Source of the DNA: Candidatus Pacebacteria bacterium CG10_big_fil_rev_8_21_14_0_10_44_11
GTDB lineage: Bacteria > Patescibacteriota > Microgenomatia > UBA1400 > PJMF01
Direction: 5' to 3'
Assembly (NCBI GenBank): GCA_002772705.1
Contig: PFDH01000055.1
Coordinates: 1-12,470 of the forward strand
Length of the DNA: 12,470 nt
The position numbers and the translations under genes are program-made. Positions 12,030 to 12,470 of the stretch are shown piece by piece (position 1 is the first letter of the stretch; every line of letters starts with the position of its first letter). The notes beneath the pieces were generated by a model. That model did not search any database and had not been told where the DNA came from. It saw only the letters and a program-made list of their open reading frames with translations.

Positions 12030-12470
12030 ATGTTGCAAGTAGTGCTTGATGTAGAAACGCAAAAAACCTTTGACGAGGTCGGTGGTTTTTTTCCTGACCG
12101 TTTAGGCATTTCTTTTGTTGGCATCTGTGTCCGCGATGGTTATTCTGGTAAAGGGGAGCTGCGAGGTTTTTTTGAGGCCGATTTACCTAAATTATTTCCA
12201 ATATTAGAAAAAGCAGACGTCTTAATCGGCTTTAATATTGATAACTTTGATATGCAGACTTTTGTTTCGTACTATGCCGGCGATGTCAGCTCTTTTCCCA
12301 CCCTGGATTTACTGACTCAAATAAAAAAAAGCGCCGGCCATCGGATTGGCTTGGACGCGGTGGCTCAAGAAACGCTGGGTGTGGGTAAAGCTGGCGATGG
12401 TCTAGACGCAATTAAATATTTCCAGAGCAAAAATTGGGAAGCACTGAGTAAATACTGTTTGCAGGACGTG
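12030..12470 (+). CDS. DEDDy-type 3'-5' exonuclease-like protein (5' part, truncated by the window edge)
   Basis: The frame is open for 147 codons to the window end. It has the RNase H-like exonuclease motifs in order: ExoI LDVET (D7, E9), ExoII VLIGFNIDNFD (64-74, D74), a TLDLL strand with D93, and ExoIII YCLQD (Y142, D146). The Tyr five residues into the last motif makes it DEDDy rather than DEDDh, as in the proofreading domains of family B polymerases and related stand-alone nucleases. It would remove nucleotides from 3' ends of DNA or RNA using two metal ions. No helicase or polymerase part is seen, although one could follow downstream. The ATG at 12030 has no Shine-Dalgarno sequence; a poor -10 (12013-12018) would give a leader of only about 5 bases. 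Confidence 0.8.
   Translation, partial: MLQVVLDVETQKTFDEVGGFFPDRLGISFVGICVRDGYSGKGELRGFFEADLPKLFPILEKADVLIGFNIDNFDMQTFVSYYAGDVSSFPTLDLLTQIKKSAGHRIGLDAVAQETLGVGKAGDGLDAIKYFQSKNWEALSKYCLQDV

Overview
This looks like a chromosomal window from an uncultivated bacterium, most likely of the Patescibacteria (CPR) type. That is an inference. It rests on the company of small conserved hypothetical genes, a giant DUF2341/LamG surface protein of a kind common in such genomes, a DUF5674-like protein, very compact intergenic spaces, and core genes (rpsO, pnp) in ordinary genetic code 11. All convincing genes are on the + strand. There is no rRNA, tRNA, CRISPR array or recognisable transposase.

Layout. 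Bases 1-48 are probably the last codons of an upstream gene, closed by a terminator at 56-80. A gene-free stretch with several hairpins follows (81-316). Next comes a two-gene unit (333-1027) of a DUF5674-like protein and a conserved small protein. rpsO (1134-1403) has its own promoter, a short structured leader and a strong terminator. A good sigma70-type promoter (1561-1589) then drives a small membrane protein (1637-2005) and probably also a 1478-residue secreted multidomain protein (2140-6576). A helical protein of unknown function (6706-7320) has its own promoter. A 393-base non-coding stretch leads to pnp (7714-10044), whose long leader contains an extended hairpin and a second hairpin that carries the Shine-Dalgarno sequence in its loop. 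A LacD-aldolase-like gene (10080-10931) follows, then a 58-residue protein (11024-11200), a Mn-type superoxide dismutase (11329-11940) and the 5' part of a DEDDy exonuclease-like gene running off the window.

How it fits together. rpsO and pnp are adjacent in many bacteria. Here about 6.3 kb, mostly an envelope-associated block, lies between them, and each has its own promoter and structured leader. RNA turnover (pnp, and possibly the terminal exonuclease) and oxidative defence (sodA) are the recognisable cellular themes; the LamG protein points to adhesion or surface binding.

Promoters. Extended -10 elements of the form TGnTATAAT/TATACT/TATTCT recur in front of at least six genes. In three cases (start codons at 333, 6706 and 10080) the element lies only 6-8 bases before the start codon and no Shine-Dalgarno sequence is present, so these mRNAs are predicted to be leaderless. 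rpsO, pnp, sodA and the 58-residue ORF carry AAAGGA-like ribosome binding sites instead.
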